Shown one piece after another: positions 20,397-31,530 of a DNA stretch of 64,000 nt. Each line of letters opens with the position of its first letter. Position 1 is the stretch's first letter. The notes below the pieces were generated by a model. That model did not search any database. It was not told the DNA's origin and worked only from the letters and a program-made list of their open reading frames with translations. The stretch spans positions 1,481,501 through 1,545,500 of the forward strand of contig NZ_LT853882.1 of the NCBI RefSeq assembly GCF_900183975.1. The letters are read 5' to 3'. A program made the position numbers and the translations under genes. The stretch comes from Xanthomonas fragariae (GTDB lineage Bacteria > Pseudomonadota > Gammaproteobacteria > Xanthomonadales > Xanthomonadaceae).

Positions 20397-21036
20397 GGCC
20401 AACGACAGGCGTGAGAGGCGCACAGTGTGCCGCAGCCACCGGTGACGTCGCCACACATCGGATGTGATTGCGTTTGCATATGTCATGGCGGCGAAAAATC
20501 ATGAACATAGTGTGCCAGCCCAGTCTTGACCGATTGGGGAAACCCCTGTATTAAACAACACGCCGGGCTGTCCTGCGATCACGCTGACGTTGTGGCCGCG
20601 GCCATGTGGGCACGCGCTGGCGCATGCGGCTGAGGGCGATACCGGCTTCCGGATAGGGCGCGCAAGACCATGCGCCCAGTGAGTGAAGACACCCAGCTGT
20701 CACAGGTGCTACGTATCGACAACCAGCAGCTTGTTGACCAGTCGCGCACCGCGACCGGTCGCCTGTACGACGCGTTCGAACTGCGGCGCGATAGCGCCGG
20801 TGGCAAGCGACTGATCGAACACGAGGCAGGACGCATCGCGCCGTGCGATTGTCCACGCAGTGCAACCTTCAAAGGTCGGGCGGATCGCTGCTGGGAATGA
20901 TGCTGCGGCGGCCCACTTTAATAATGATAGTAATGATAGTAACGTGGGGTTAGCCGGAACTAAGACCGGGTAACCGGCTTCAGGGCGGTGCTGCGGTGGA
21001 GGGCCTGGTTCTCCCCCCCGCCCGCCGAGAAGCTCC
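20397..21036. other. Long stretch without a recognisable gene
   Basis: About 640 bases between the divergent upp and sugar-transferase genes. Open frames exist on both strands (for example 20670-20900 plus and 20709-21098 minus), but none shows a motif, ribosome site or family resemblance I can defend. A short tandem AATGATAGT repeat lies near 20925-20940. It may be a decayed gene, but I cannot name it. Confidence 0.4.
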
Positions 21037-21744
21037 ATGATTCCCAACGTATTCCATCTGACTGCGCCGACCAAGCATCTGCTATGGGAAGAGCGCAAGA
21101 TTCAGGCCCGTTTGCAACGGCTGTTGCCGAGCTGGACCTGCCATGTCTGGGACGATGCCGACAATTCGGAACTGATGCGCCGCGCATTTCCGGAGTTTGC
21201 CCAGCGTTACGAAAACATCCGCTTTGGAGTGATGAAGGCCGACATCGCGCGTTGCGCCTATATGCACACGCACGGCGGCTTCTACTTCGACACCGACTAC
21301 AAATTGTTGCGTCCGCTTGACGCCGACCTCCTGTCACAGCAATGCGTGTTGCCGATCGAAGAGGGCGCGCCCGGTCATGAGGACTTCAAGATCGGCAACG
21401 CCGTGTTTGGTTCCGAAGCCGGACATCCGTTCTGGCGCGCATTTATCGAGCACATCTTCAAAGTGCACACGCCGGAAACGCTGGAAGACCACCGGCAGAT
21501 CCCGATGATTTCCGGTCCACGCGGGTTGACGCGTTTTTATAACGCGCACGCCGCGGATTTCTCCGGCATCGTGTTTCCGGCCCGTGATGCGTTCCACCCG
21601 GATCGCACCTGGTTTGGACTCGGTCACCGCGGCGGCAAGGTCGCGGTGGGTTCGCATCTATGTTGGGCGTCCTGGCGCGGCAAGTCGCCACGCCGGGCGG
21701 TGACTAACTATTTAAGGCGCAAGTTGAGCGCAGTGCCGATTTGA
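21037..21744 (+). CDS. DXD-type sugar transferase (GT32-like)
   Basis: A 235-residue glycosyltransferase of the sugar-binding DXD family, predicted to transfer a sugar from a nucleotide donor onto a glycan or lipid. The N-terminus IPNVFHLTAPTKHLLWEERK resembles GT32-like enzymes ('IPK.IHQ'). The core motif MKADIARCAYMHTHGGFYFD leads into the metal-binding DTD. Further on, EDFKIGNAVFGSEAGHPFW fits the acceptor-side region. There are no membrane segments. No polysaccharide cluster surrounds it, so its pathway (LPS, exopolysaccharide or other) cannot be deduced. Confidence 0.85.
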   Translation: MIPNVFHLTAPTKHLLWEERKIQARLQRLLPSWTCHVWDDADNSELMRRAFPEFAQRYENIRFGVMKADIARCAYMHTHGGFYFDTDYKLLRPLDADLLSQQCVLPIEEGAPGHEDFKIGNAVFGSEAGHPFWRAFIEHIFKVHTPETLEDHRQIPMISGPRGLTRFYNAHAADFSGIVFPARDAFHPDRTWFGLGHRGGKVAVGSHLCWASWRGKSPRRAVTNYLRRKLSAVPI

Positions 21745-21846
21745 TCGGCTGGTGGTCGTGTAGATCCGCAGTAAAACCTTGCAAAGTAGAAGGTTACCTC
21801 GATTCAATTCAGCAGGTGCGCAGTCGACGCGTCACCTGCTGTCAGC

Positions 21847-23343
21847 TCAGGCCGCCTCGGCCTGCTCCTGACGTGGACCTTCCTTCAGTGCACGTGCGAT
21901 TAACCCGACTAGCAGATCGAGCTCGTCCTCGTCCATCGCAAAGTGCGGGGTGAAGCGCAGCGAATTTTCGCCGCCATGAATCACGTTGACGCCGCGATGG
22001 CGCAGCCACTCTTCCGTGGAACCGGCGCCGTAGCATTTGAATTGCGGTGCCAGCTCGCACGAGAACAGCAGCCCGGTGCCTTGCACTTTGGTAATCAAAC
22101 CACCTAGCTCGGACTTCAGCGCTTCGAGTTTGCTGATCGCTTGCGCGCCGCGAGTGCGGATGTTCTCGCGCACTTGCGGCGTAAACAACGCCAGCGTGGC
22201 GCAGGCCACATCGAGCGCGCGTGGATTGGTGGTCATGGTGTTGCCGTAGGTGCCTTCGCGATACACCCGCGCGGCATGTTCGGTCACCGCTAGCACCGAC
22301 AGCGGGTACTGCGCGGCGTTGAGCGCCTTGGAATAGGTTTCCAGATCCGGTGGGTCGAGTTGCTCGAAGCCGGGGTAGTCGACCACCGACAGCACGCCAT
22401 GCGCACGCAGGCCGGCCTGGATCGAATCCACCAGCAGCAAACCGCCATGTGTGCGGGTCAGCTCGCGCGCGGCTGCGTAGAACGCGGCCGGCAATGCACG
22501 CCCCGGGTCGCCTTCGCCCATCACCGGCTCCAGAAACACCGCCTCGATAAACCATTGATTGCGCGCAGCCTCGTCGAATGCGCGCTGCAGCGCCGCCACG
22601 TCGTACGGCGCGATCGCGATCACTGAATCTTCGTCGCGGTAGCTGGCAAGATACTTGGTGTAGGTCTTGCGGCTAGAATCGGAATACAGGCCGGGGCGAT
22701 CGGTGCGGCCGTGGAAGCTGCCCTTGACCACCACGCGCTTGATGGCGGCGCGGGCATGGCGCGCACCTGGATCGGTGTGCAGCTTGGCGTTGGTATCGAC
22801 AATACGCGCGGCCAGGCCCACCGCCTCAGAGCCGGAGTTGAGGCACATGAAGCGTGCGAACGGACAACCGCCGCGGCTGTGGCCGATCTCCGCACGCAGC
22901 GCGCGGTCGAGCCGGCGCTGCGCCAGGCTGGGCGTCATCACATTGGCCATTACCTGCGGCCGCGCCATCGCTTCGAGCACTGACGCGGGGGTGTGGCCGA
23001 AGCCGAGCATGCCGTAGCCGCCAGCGTCGTACAGCACCGCACCCTTGAGCGTGACCACCCACGGGCCGCGTGCGGCCAGCGCCACGTACGGAGTCACCGC
23101 ATCAGCGGCGTAGAAATTGATGAAGCCTTCCTGCACCGCGCTGGTCTGCGCGTCTTCGTCCAGATCCAGCAGGTCCGCCGCCTCCTCGCGCACCAGCGCG
23201 TATTCGGCAGCGGCTGCGCTGATGGCCTGAGCGAGATCCGGGTGGTTGCTGGCCAGGCGCGCGATGCTGGCATCGTCCAGACCATCTGTCAGGCGGCGGC
23301 CGGCATGGGCGCGCAGCGGGGCGAGCGGGGCAAGGACGGACAT
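21847..23343 (-). CDS. Class III PLP-dependent aminotransferase
   Basis: PLP enzyme of fold type I, 498 residues from the ATG at 23343. Motifs include the cofactor-phosphate region CLNSGSEAVGLAARIVD, KGSFHGRTDRPGLYSDSS, the Asp contacting the PLP nitrogen in GLLLVDSIQAGLRAHG, and a Schiff-base lysine in ETYSKALNAAQYPLSVL. An N-terminal extension of about 90 residues precedes the core. The commonest 'DE.Q.G.GRTG' form of the central motif is altered to DSIQAGLRAHG, so substrate cannot be guessed from close homologues. It is divergently transcribed from an Lrp/AsnC regulator 121 bp away, which suggests amino-acid-responsive control. Confidence 0.88.
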   Translation of the reverse strand: MSVLAPLAPLRAHAGRRLTDGLDDASIARLASNHPDLAQAISAAAAEYALVREEAADLLDLDEDAQTSAVQEGFINFYAADAVTPYVALAARGPWVVTLKGAVLYDAGGYGMLGFGHTPASVLEAMARPQVMANVMTPSLAQRRLDRALRAEIGHSRGGCPFARFMCLNSGSEAVGLAARIVDTNAKLHTDPGARHARAAIKRVVVKGSFHGRTDRPGLYSDSSRKTYTKYLASYRDEDSVIAIAPYDVAALQRAFDEAARNQWFIEAVFLEPVMGEGDPGRALPAAFYAAARELTRTHGGLLLVDSIQAGLRAHGVLSVVDYPGFEQLDPPDLETYSKALNAAQYPLSVLAVTEHAARVYREGTYGNTMTTNPRALDVACATLALFTPQVRENIRTRGAQAISKLEALKSELGGLITKVQGTGLLFSCELAPQFKCYGAGSTEEWLRHRGVNVIHGGENSLRFTPHFAMDEDELDLLVGLIARALKEGPRQEQAEAA

Positions 23344-23464
23344 GGCGCATCTCCTACAAGGTGGCATTCCCCTTCTATTATCGGCAGAACATCGGCGTTT
23401 GGCAGCGTAAATCTGGACACGATGTGCGGTATTTTCGTCGATTCGCCGAAGCAAACAGTCAAAA

Positions 23465-23896
23465 ATGAAAATCACCCCTTCCGATGAACGCCTGTTGTCG
23501 CTGCTACGCGAGGACGCACGTGCTTCCACCGCGCAGATCGCGCGCCGGCTCGGGCTGTCGCGCACCACCGTGCAGAGCCGCATCGAGAAGCTCGAACGCG
23601 ACGGGGTGATCAGCGGCTACACCGTGCGCACCCACTACAGCTACGAGCAGGGCCGCATCCGTGCGCACATCCTGATCACCGTGCTGCCCAAGAGGATGCC
23701 TGCCGTGGTCAAGGCACTGCGTGATATCCCTGCAGTGCGCTTGCTGCACTCCGTCAGCGGTGCCTATGACCTGATCGCCCTGGGCGTGGTCGGCTGCGTC
23801 AACGAAATGGACGTGCTCACCGACGCCATCGGCGCCATCGACGGCGTCGAGCGCACGACCACATCGATCATCTTGTCGACGAAGTTTGAACGGTGA
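23465..23896 (+). CDS. Lrp/AsnC-family transcriptional regulator
   Basis: A 143-residue regulator with an N-terminal winged helix-turn-helix (TAQIARRLGLSRTTVQSRIE at residues 20-39) and a C-terminal RAM/AsnC ligand domain (AHILITVLPKRMPAVVKAL, then LHSVSGAYDLIALGVVG). It is divergent from the class III aminotransferase, whose promoter region it probably controls by binding an amino acid; this is inference from arrangement. The start codon follows an A-rich leader (caaaaATG). Confidence 0.92.
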   Translation: MKITPSDERLLSLLREDARASTAQIARRLGLSRTTVQSRIEKLERDGVISGYTVRTHYSYEQGRIRAHILITVLPKRMPAVVKALRDIPAVRLLHSVSGAYDLIALGVVGCVNEMDVLTDAIGAIDGVERTTTSIILSTKFER

Positions 23897-23904
23897 TGGT
23901 GCGG

Positions 23905-24000
23905 GGATTAGGGAATCGGAATTGGCAACAGCACCAGCGCGCCCGCGTTTACGGCTCCCGACTCCCGACTCCCGGCCCAGCTACAATACCGGCCCCCGTT
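23905..24000. repeat. GGGAATCGG / CCCGACTCCC-type intergenic repeats upstream of queA
   Basis: Between the Lrp gene and queA are a GGATTAGGGAATCGGAATTGG run and, 40 bases on, the tandem CTCCCGACTCCCGACTCCCG. Related short runs recur at 7319-7333, 25062-25085 and 25133-25165. These low-complexity G/A and C/T motifs are typical of xanthomonad intergenic DNA. Confidence 0.6.
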
Positions 24001-24018
24001 TACGCGATCTAACGGCCC

Positions 24019-25061
24019 TTGAAGAAGTCCGATTTCCATTACGCGCTGCCTGATGACCTGATCGCCCAGGCACCGCTCGCCGAGCGTGCTGCCAGCCGGT
24101 TGCTGGTAGTGCCCCCATCGCCGCGGGCGCTGGTCGACCGCCAGGTGCGCGATCTACCCGCGCTGCTGCAACCCGGCGATCTGCTGATCTTCAACGATAC
24201 CCGTGTGATCCCGGCGCGCCTTTTCGGGCAGAAGGCCAGCGGCGGGCGGGTGGAGATCCTCATCGAGCGGCTGCTCGGCGAGCGCGAGGCGCGGGTGCAG
24301 ATCGGCGCCAGCAAATCGCCGAAGGCCGGGAGCCTGATCGCGCTCGATGCGGGCGGTCAGGCCGAGGTACTGGGCCGCGACGACGCGTTCTATCTGCTGC
24401 GCTTCGATATCCCCACGCCGCTGGAGCATTGGTTGCTCGAAGCAGGGCGTTTGCCGCTGCCGCCCTACATCCGTCGCGAGCCGGGTGTTGAAGACCGCGA
24501 GCGCTATCAGACCGTGTTCGCGCGCGCAGTCGGCGCGGTTGCCGCCCCCACCGCTGGCCTGCATTTCGACGAGGCGCTGTTGGCGCAACTGCGCGAGCGG
24601 GGGGTGGAGTTCGGCCACGTCACGCTGCATGTGGGCGCCGGTACCTTCCAGCCGGTGCGCGTGGACAAGCTCGATCAGCATGTGATGCACAAGGAATGGC
24701 TCAATGTCGGCGCCGGGCTGGTGGAGCAGGTCCGCCGCACTCGAGCGCGCGGTGGCCGTGTCATCGCGGTGGGAACAACGGTGGTGCGCTCGCTGGAAAG
24801 TGCCTGGCGCGTCACCGACACCGCACCCGAGGGCGAATTGCTGCCGTTCGCCGGCGAAACCCAGATCTTTATCCTGCCCGGCTACCGCATTCGCAGCGTC
24901 GATGCGATGGTCACCAACTTCCATCTGCCCGAAAGCACACTGCTGATGATGGTCTCGGCCTTTGCCGGCCGCGAGCGCATCTTCGAGGCCTATCAGCATG
25001 CTATTGCGCAGCGCTATCGCTTCTTTTCGTATGGCGATGCGATGTTGTTGTGGGGCCGGGA

Positions 25062-25089
<28 letters not shown>
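24019..25089 (+). CDS. queA: S-adenosylmethionine:tRNA ribosyltransferase-isomerase
   Basis: Enzyme that builds epoxyqueuosine on tRNA by transferring the ribosyl moiety of SAM to preQ1; 356 residues, cytosolic. It starts with TTG, giving (M)[20 protein letters not shown], the expected N-terminus. Family motifs include [58 protein letters not shown] and [20 protein letters not shown]. Tgt, which acts one step earlier, follows 81 bases downstream, so this is the queuosine section of the queA-tgt-yajC-secD-secF series. Confidence 0.97.
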
Positions 25090-26316
<1,227 letters not shown>

Positions 26317-26447
26317 GAACGGCCGTCCGTGCCCTGGCGCGTACGGCGTGGGACCTGCATGGCATAATTGCCGGCCGTTCCGCTACGGCGGTACCTGAAT
26401 AGCGAGCGGCCCTATTGGCGCGCTGGCACCAAACTAGGATGCATTGA

Positions 26448-26801
26448 ATGACTCTGCTCGATTTCCTGATTCCCGTCGCCCAGGCGCAGGCCACTGGCGG
26501 CGCGCCGGTGCCCGGCCCGATGGGAAGCCTGTCTACCTTCGCGCTGCCTGTCATCCTGATCGCGGTCATGTATTTTTTGATGATCCGCCCGCAGATGAAG
26601 CGCCAGAAAGAGCACAAGTCGCTGCTGGACAAGCTGGCGCGCGGCGATGAAGTCATCACCTCCAGCGGCGTCGCTGGCGTAATCACCGATATCGGCGACA
26701 ACTTCATCACCGTGGAAGTGGCCGACAACGTTCGGATCCGCGTGCAGAAGAGCGCCGTGGGCCATGTGCTGCCCAAGGGCACGCTGAAGTCCGCCAACTG
26801 A
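26448..26801 (+). CDS. yajC: Preprotein translocase subunit YajC
   Basis: Small inner-membrane partner of SecDF in Sec-dependent export; 117 residues. One membrane segment (STFALPVILIAVMYFLMIRP) is followed by a charged segment (QMKRQKEHKSLLDKLARGDE) and a beta-rich C-terminus (GVAGVITDIGDNFITVEVAD). Position between tgt and secD is the conserved order. 186 bp separate it from the secD start. Confidence 0.95.
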   Translation: MTLLDFLIPVAQAQATGGAPVPGPMGSLSTFALPVILIAVMYFLMIRPQMKRQKEHKSLLDKLARGDEVITSSGVAGVITDIGDNFITVEVADNVRIRVQKSAVGHVLPKGTLKSAN

Positions 26802-26987
26802 GAGCGGCTTCAAAACGACTGCGCACACCGTCAGGCGGGCGCAGTCGGTGCTCCGATTCGGTACCCATTCCGATTCCGCGCACAGCTCGTATCCCCCTGA
26901 CGACCGCTCGCGACGTTGTATCGGCCGCTTGAAGTCGTTCTCACTGCTAGGCGCGTCGCCGGGATGGTGTCGCGCGGGACCGTCGCA

Positions 26988-28832
26988 ATGCTTGAATTTC
27001 CTCGCTGGAAATACTTCCTGATCCTGCTGGTGTTGGCGGTCAGTGCGCTGTATGCACTGCCCAATATCTATCAGAAGAACCCGTCCGTGCAGATCACCGC
27101 CAACCGCGGTGCTCACCTCGACGACGCCTTGCGCAGCCGCATCGACGCCGACCTCAAGGGCGCCGGCATTACGCCGAAAGCCGTCACCAAGGAAGGCGAG
27201 AGCCTGATGGTGCGTCTGCCGAGCCTGCAGGCACAGACCCGCGCCAACGACGTGCTGCGCCAGCAATTGGGTGAGAACTACACGGTGGCGCTGAACCTGG
27301 CGTCCACCGTGCCGGACTGGCTGGCCAAGCTGGGCGGCCGGCCGATGGTGCTGGGTCTGGACTTGGTCGGTGGCGTGCACTTCGCCATGCAGGTGGATCA
27401 GAAAGCCGCGCTGGAAAAGCGTCTGGACGGCTTTGCCGAAGACATCCGCACCACGCTGCGCGACAGCCGCATCGCCTATCGCGCGGTCGAGCGCCGCGGC
27501 GACAACAGCATCCACGTCAGCCTGGGCGAGGACGCCAGCGCCGATGCCGCGCGCGCTGCGTTGGCCAAGTCGCAGCCGACCCTGGCGTATAACGTCAGCG
27601 GCCAGAACATCACCGTCGAGGTGCCGGAGGCCGAGCTCAAGCAAATCGCCGCCGGTGCGATCGAGCAGAACCTCACCACGCTGCGCAACCGCGTCAACGA
27701 GCTAGGTGTGGCCGAGCCGATCATCCAGCGTCAGGGCGAAGACCGCATCGTGGTCGAACTGCCGGGCGTGCAGGACACCGCCGAGGCCAAGCGCCTGATC
27801 GGCGCGACCGCCACACTGGAATTCCGCGGCGTAGTCGAAGGCAATGCCGAAGACGCCGTGCGTACCGGCAGCATCCCGCCGGAAGCCAAGGTCTATCGCG
27901 TACGCGATACCGGCGCGTCGGTGCTGCTCAACAAGCGTGTGCTGGTGTCCGGCGACCAGATGGTCAATGCCACCGTCAGCAACGATCAGAACGGCATGCC
28001 TGCCGTGGCGGTGACGCTGAACAACGTCGCCGGTCAGCGCATGCTCGATTACACCAGCGCCAATGTCGGCAAGCTGATGTCGGTGGTCTACATCGAGCGC
28101 ATCCCCACCGTGACCATGGTCGACGGCAAGGAGGTGCGTAGCGTGCGGGTCAAGGAAGAAGCCTTGTCGCCGACCCGCATCGCGGGCGTGTTCGGCAAGA
28201 ACTTCCAGACCACCGGCCTGGAAAAGGCCGAAGCCGAAAATCTGGCCAAGCTGCTGCGCGCCGGCTCGTTGGCCGCACCGATGGACTTCGTCGAGGAATA
28301 CGTGATCGGCCCGAGCCTGGGTGCAGAGAACGTTGAGCGCGGCGTCACCGCAGTGGTGTTCTCGTTCGTGTTCACCCTGGTGTTTTTCACTGTGTACTAC
28401 CGCATGTTCGGCGCGATCACCTCGGTGGCGCTGCTGTTCAACCTGCTGATCGTGATCGCGGTGATGTCGCTGTTCGGCGCCACCATGACTCTGCCCGGCT
28501 TCGCCGGTCTGGCGCTGTCGGTCGGCCTGTCAGTGGATGCCAATGTGTTGATCAACGAGCGTATCCGCGAGGAACTGCGTCTGGGCGTGCCGCCCAAGTC
28601 GGCGATCGTTGCCGGTTACGAGAAGGCCGGCGGCACCATCCTCGACGCCAACCTCACCGGGTTGATCGTCGGCGTGGCGCTGTATGCGTTTGGTACCGGC
28701 CCGCTGAAGGGCTTCGCGCTGACCATGATCATCGGTATTTTCGCCTCGATGTTTACCGCGATCACCGTGTCGCGCGCACTGGCGGTGCTGATCTACGGTA
28801 GCCGTAAAAAACTCAAGTCGGTCGCCATTTAA
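26988..28832 (+). CDS. secD: Protein translocase subunit SecD
   Basis: RND-type inner-membrane protein that uses the proton gradient to complete protein export through SecYEG; 614 residues. The first membrane segment is YFLILLVLAVSALYALPNIY. It is followed by a large periplasmic domain with the LGLDLVGGVHFAMQVD motif and the P1 head, then five C-terminal membrane segments carrying SVGLSVDANVLINERIREEL, where the conserved Asp and Arg are found. The ATG at 26988 gives the usual short N-terminus; the frame is open from 26916. A hairpin separates it from secF. Confidence 0.97.
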   Translation: MLEFPRWKYFLILLVLAVSALYALPNIYQKNPSVQITANRGAHLDDALRSRIDADLKGAGITPKAVTKEGESLMVRLPSLQAQTRANDVLRQQLGENYTVALNLASTVPDWLAKLGGRPMVLGLDLVGGVHFAMQVDQKAALEKRLDGFAEDIRTTLRDSRIAYRAVERRGDNSIHVSLGEDASADAARAALAKSQPTLAYNVSGQNITVEVPEAELKQIAAGAIEQNLTTLRNRVNELGVAEPIIQRQGEDRIVVELPGVQDTAEAKRLIGATATLEFRGVVEGNAEDAVRTGSIPPEAKVYRVRDTGASVLLNKRVLVSGDQMVNATVSNDQNGMPAVAVTLNNVAGQRMLDYTSANVGKLMSVVYIERIPTVTMVDGKEVRSVRVKEEALSPTRIAGVFGKNFQTTGLEKAEAENLAKLLRAGSLAAPMDFVEEYVIGPSLGAENVERGVTAVVFSFVFTLVFFTVYYRMFGAITSVALLFNLLIVIAVMSLFGATMTLPGFAGLALSVGLSVDANVLINERIREELRLGVPPKSAIVAGYEKAGGTILDANLTGLIVGVALYAFGTGPLKGFALTMIIGIFASMFTAITVSRALAVLIYGSRKKLKSVAI

Positions 28833-28852
28833 TGCGAGTCCCTCGCAAGAGC

Positions 28853-28878
28853 CCGCACATCAATGTGCGGACTTTTTA
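28853..28878 (+). terminator. Terminator-like hairpin between secD and secF
   Basis: The stem CCGCACAT / ATGTGCGG (28853-28860 and 28863-28870) has a 2-base loop and is followed by ACTTTTTAGG. It lies inside what is normally one transcription unit, so it could lower secF expression relative to secD or stabilise the secD 3' end. Confidence 0.55.
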
Positions 28879-28891
28879 GGAAGATCCTTCC

Positions 28892-29860
28892 ATGAAAATT
28901 TTTCCGCTTCATCTAATCCCGAACGACACCAAGATCGACTTCATGCGCCTGCGTAAGCCGGTGCTGATCCTGATGCTGCTGATCGCCGTCGCCTCGATCG
29001 GCATCATCGTCGGCAAGGGTTTCAACTACGCACTGGAATTCACCGGCGGTACGCTGGTGCAGACCTCATTCCAGAAGACGGTGGACGTGGACCAGGTGCG
29101 CCAGCAACTGACCAAGGCCGGCTTCGAGAACGCCCAGGTACAGAACGCCCGCGGCGGCAACGAGGTGATGATTCGCCTGCAGCCGCGCGCCCAGCACAAC
29201 AATAACGACGATGCCGCGCGCAGCGTCGCCGAAGAAGTACGCAATGCCGTCAGCACCGAGCAAAACCCTGCCACCGTGCAGCCGGGCGAGTTCGTCGGCC
29301 CGCAGGTCGGCAAGGACCTGGCCTTGAACGGCGTGTACGCCACGGTCTTCATGCTGGTGGGCTTTCTGATCTACATCGGCTTCCGCTTCGAGTGGAAGTT
29401 CGCGGTGGTCGCCAGTCTGACTGCGTTGTTCGATTTGTTGGTCACGTTGGCGTACGTGTCGCTGACCGGCCGCGAGTTCGACCTGACCGTGCTGGCCGGC
29501 CTGTTGTCGGTGATGGGCTTTGCGATCAACGACATCATCGTGGTGTTCGACCGCGTGCGCGAAAACTTCCGCGCGCTGCGCGTGGAGCCGCTGCTAGTGC
29601 TGAACCGCTCGATCAACCAAACGCTTTCGCGCACGGTGATCACCGCGGTGATGTTCTTCCTGTCTGCCATGGCGCTATATATCTACGGCGGGGAGTCGAT
29701 GGAAGGCCTGGCCGAGACCCACATGGTCGGCGCAGTGATCGTGGTGATCTCGTCGGTGATCGTGGCAGTGCCGATGCTGAGCATTGGGCCGTTCGCAGTC
29801 ACCAAGCAGGATCTGCTGCCCAGGGCCAAGGACGTGGAGGCGCTGGCGCGTCGTCCTTGA
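28892..29860 (+). CDS. secF: Protein translocase subunit SecF
   Basis: Partner of SecD; 322 residues with six predicted membrane segments. The first segment, LILMLLIAVASIGIIVGKGF, is followed by a periplasmic loop beginning YALEFTGGTLVQTSF, the SecF version of the D1-type motif. The C-terminal part contains GFAINDIIVVFDRVRENFR and LNRSINQTLSRTVITAVMFF, both family signatures. A strong bidirectional terminator follows. Confidence 0.97.
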   Translation: MKIFPLHLIPNDTKIDFMRLRKPVLILMLLIAVASIGIIVGKGFNYALEFTGGTLVQTSFQKTVDVDQVRQQLTKAGFENAQVQNARGGNEVMIRLQPRAQHNNNDDAARSVAEEVRNAVSTEQNPATVQPGEFVGPQVGKDLALNGVYATVFMLVGFLIYIGFRFEWKFAVVASLTALFDLLVTLAYVSLTGREFDLTVLAGLLSVMGFAINDIIVVFDRVRENFRALRVEPLLVLNRSINQTLSRTVITAVMFFLSAMALYIYGGESMEGLAETHMVGAVIVVISSVIVAVPMLSIGPFAVTKQDLLPRAKDVEALARRP

Positions 29861-29880
29861 TCGGTTGAGTGGTATCGCTT

Positions 29881-29913
29881 ACGAAAAAACCGCGCATTGC
29901 GCGGTTTTTTCGT
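29881..29913. terminator. Strong hairpin terminator after secF
   Basis: A 15-bp perfect stem, ACGAAAAAACCGCGC / GCGCGGTTTTTTCGT, has a 3-base loop. U-runs form on either strand, so it can also terminate leftward transcription coming from the porin gene. Confidence 0.9.
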
Positions 29914-30069
29914 TCCAGGCGTATCGAGTCGACAGCTTTTTGACGAGTCAGGCCATCGCGTCGCTGTCGCTTACTGTTTGCGCTGCTTGTCAGGGCAGCT
30001 CTGAACAACGCTTCCATAAGGTGGGGTTACGCAACGCTACGCAACGCGGACAAACCCACCAACCTCAAC

Positions 30070-31347
30070 TCATAAATTCCAATCCACCCGCATACCCGCG
30101 ATCAACGCATTCTTCAGGTCGCTGGTGCGGGTCGGCTCGTTGAACTGGTCCGGATTGATCACGTAATGCAGGTTCGGCGCGATACGCAAGCGCTGGGTGA
30201 CCTGAATTCCGTAGCTCAGCTCCATCATGATCTGGTTGTCGTGCGGCGTGCCGGTGCCGCCGGCCGACGCCCGGGCCAAACGCAGGTTTTCGAGCGCCGC
30301 GTCGCTGTACTTCTGCTGTGTAATCACGAAGGCGATGTTGTCCTGCGGGCGGCTGGCAAAGGTGCCTTTCTGCACCAGACCGAGCTGGATGAAGTGGTCT
30401 TCGATCGCCTGGCCAGAGGTGCCCTTGAGCACCGCGCCAAACATGGTCAGGCCGCGGGTACTGGTGGGGTCGGGGTTGGTGACCTGTTGTTCGAAGCGGG
30501 CAAACAGACCGGAGCGACCCTGCTTGTTTTCATAACCCAGGCCGCTGAGCAGGGCCGGGTTGCCGTTGCGATCGCGCAGTGGGTCGGTGTAGTCGGAGTT
30601 GTCCTGCCAGCCGCCGAGTTCGTACATCGCCGCCAAGCTGCCGTCGCTGCCTTTGTTTTTGTAGCCGACCGCGTACGGCACGACCACGCCGGTGGTGTCG
30701 TCGGTGCTCCACTTCAGTCCGTGTTGGCCGTCCTGGGCCTGCACCGGATTCACCTCATAGGCACCCACGTGCAGATAGACCTTGGGCGTGACCCAGGCGG
30801 TGGCGTGTGCGGCCCAGCTGGAGACAGGCCAATAGGTGAAGTTGCTGATGCGGAACACGAAGGTGGGGTTGCCGCAGGTCGAGTTGCTCTGGAAGTACTG
30901 GCACAGGTCCGAGCCGAGGAAGTGGGTGTTGGCCACGCTGCGGCCGGCTTCCAGTTCCAGGCGGTCGTCGAAGAGCTTTTGCAGCAATGTGAAGTTGGTC
31001 AGGCGCGTGCCCTGGCCCCCGTAAATTTCCTGCACCGAGGTGCTGTTGCCGATGCTGCTGTTGGACAGGTTGGTGCCGTGGCGGCTGGAGACGTACAGCT
31101 TGACCGTGGCGCCGCCCCAGCCAAACAGGCGGTCCATGTCGACGTCGGTACCCACCATCAACTGGCCGGCGTAGGCATCGCCGCTCTTGCGGCCGCCATC
31201 GATCATCGAGGCCGCTTCGCCGGTGTAGCCCAGTTTGAGCTTGAAGGCGTCGGCGGCGTCCTGCGCGTGGGCGAGCGGGGTCAGCGCCAGTGTCAGCGAC
31301 AGGCACAGCAGGTGGGGGCGGGCACGGCGGGGGGCGAGGGCGGTCAT
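30070..31347 (-). CDS. oprB: Carbohydrate-selective porin, OprB family
   Basis: Outer-membrane beta-barrel channel for sugars. 425 residues from the ATG at 31347, with signal peptide HLLCLSLTLALTPLAHAQ. OprB signatures include the early segment LGYTGEAASMIDGGRKSGDA, the strand-rich EAGRSVANTHFLGSDLCQYF, YWPVSSWAAHATAW and the C-terminal NALIAGMRVDWNL. It lies downstream of, and in the same orientation as, fruB-fruK-fruA (183 bp from fruA). It probably supplies the outer-membrane entry step for the same sugars; this is inference from position. Confidence 0.9.
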   Translation of the reverse strand: MTALAPRRARPHLLCLSLTLALTPLAHAQDAADAFKLKLGYTGEAASMIDGGRKSGDAYAGQLMVGTDVDMDRLFGWGGATVKLYVSSRHGTNLSNSSIGNSTSVQEIYGGQGTRLTNFTLLQKLFDDRLELEAGRSVANTHFLGSDLCQYFQSNSTCGNPTFVFRISNFTYWPVSSWAAHATAWVTPKVYLHVGAYEVNPVQAQDGQHGLKWSTDDTTGVVVPYAVGYKNKGSDGSLAAMYELGGWQDNSDYTDPLRDRNGNPALLSGLGYENKQGRSGLFARFEQQVTNPDPTSTRGLTMFGAVLKGTSGQAIEDHFIQLGLVQKGTFASRPQDNIAFVITQQKYSDAALENLRLARASAGGTGTPHDNQIMMELSYGIQVTQRLRIAPNLHYVINPDQFNEPTRTSDLKNALIAGMRVDWNL

Positions 31348-31530
31348 GGCAGGACTCCGGACGAAGAGGGCGTGGCCGAGGTGGCAAACGCGACAGCAAG
31401 GGGGTAGGCGGGCAGCTGGCCGCGCACGCAGGTACGCAGCGCAGCGGTGAAACCAATCAGTGGCGAGGTGAGTCAGCAATCAGAAGAGTCGGATGTGGGG
31501 GCAGGATTCGGCAGTCACTTGGCCGCAGCG

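Noticed and set aside
20670..20900. Possible 76-codon protein in the gap between upp and the sugar transferase
   Set aside because: No motif or homologous pattern, and competing open frames of similar length on the other strand; left unassigned.
30018..30060. GGTGGGG/AACCCACC arms with a tandem ACGCAACGCT repeat as a terminator for oprB
   Set aside because: The arms are imperfect and widely separated, with no U-run; the strong hairpin at 29881-29913 serves both directions better.
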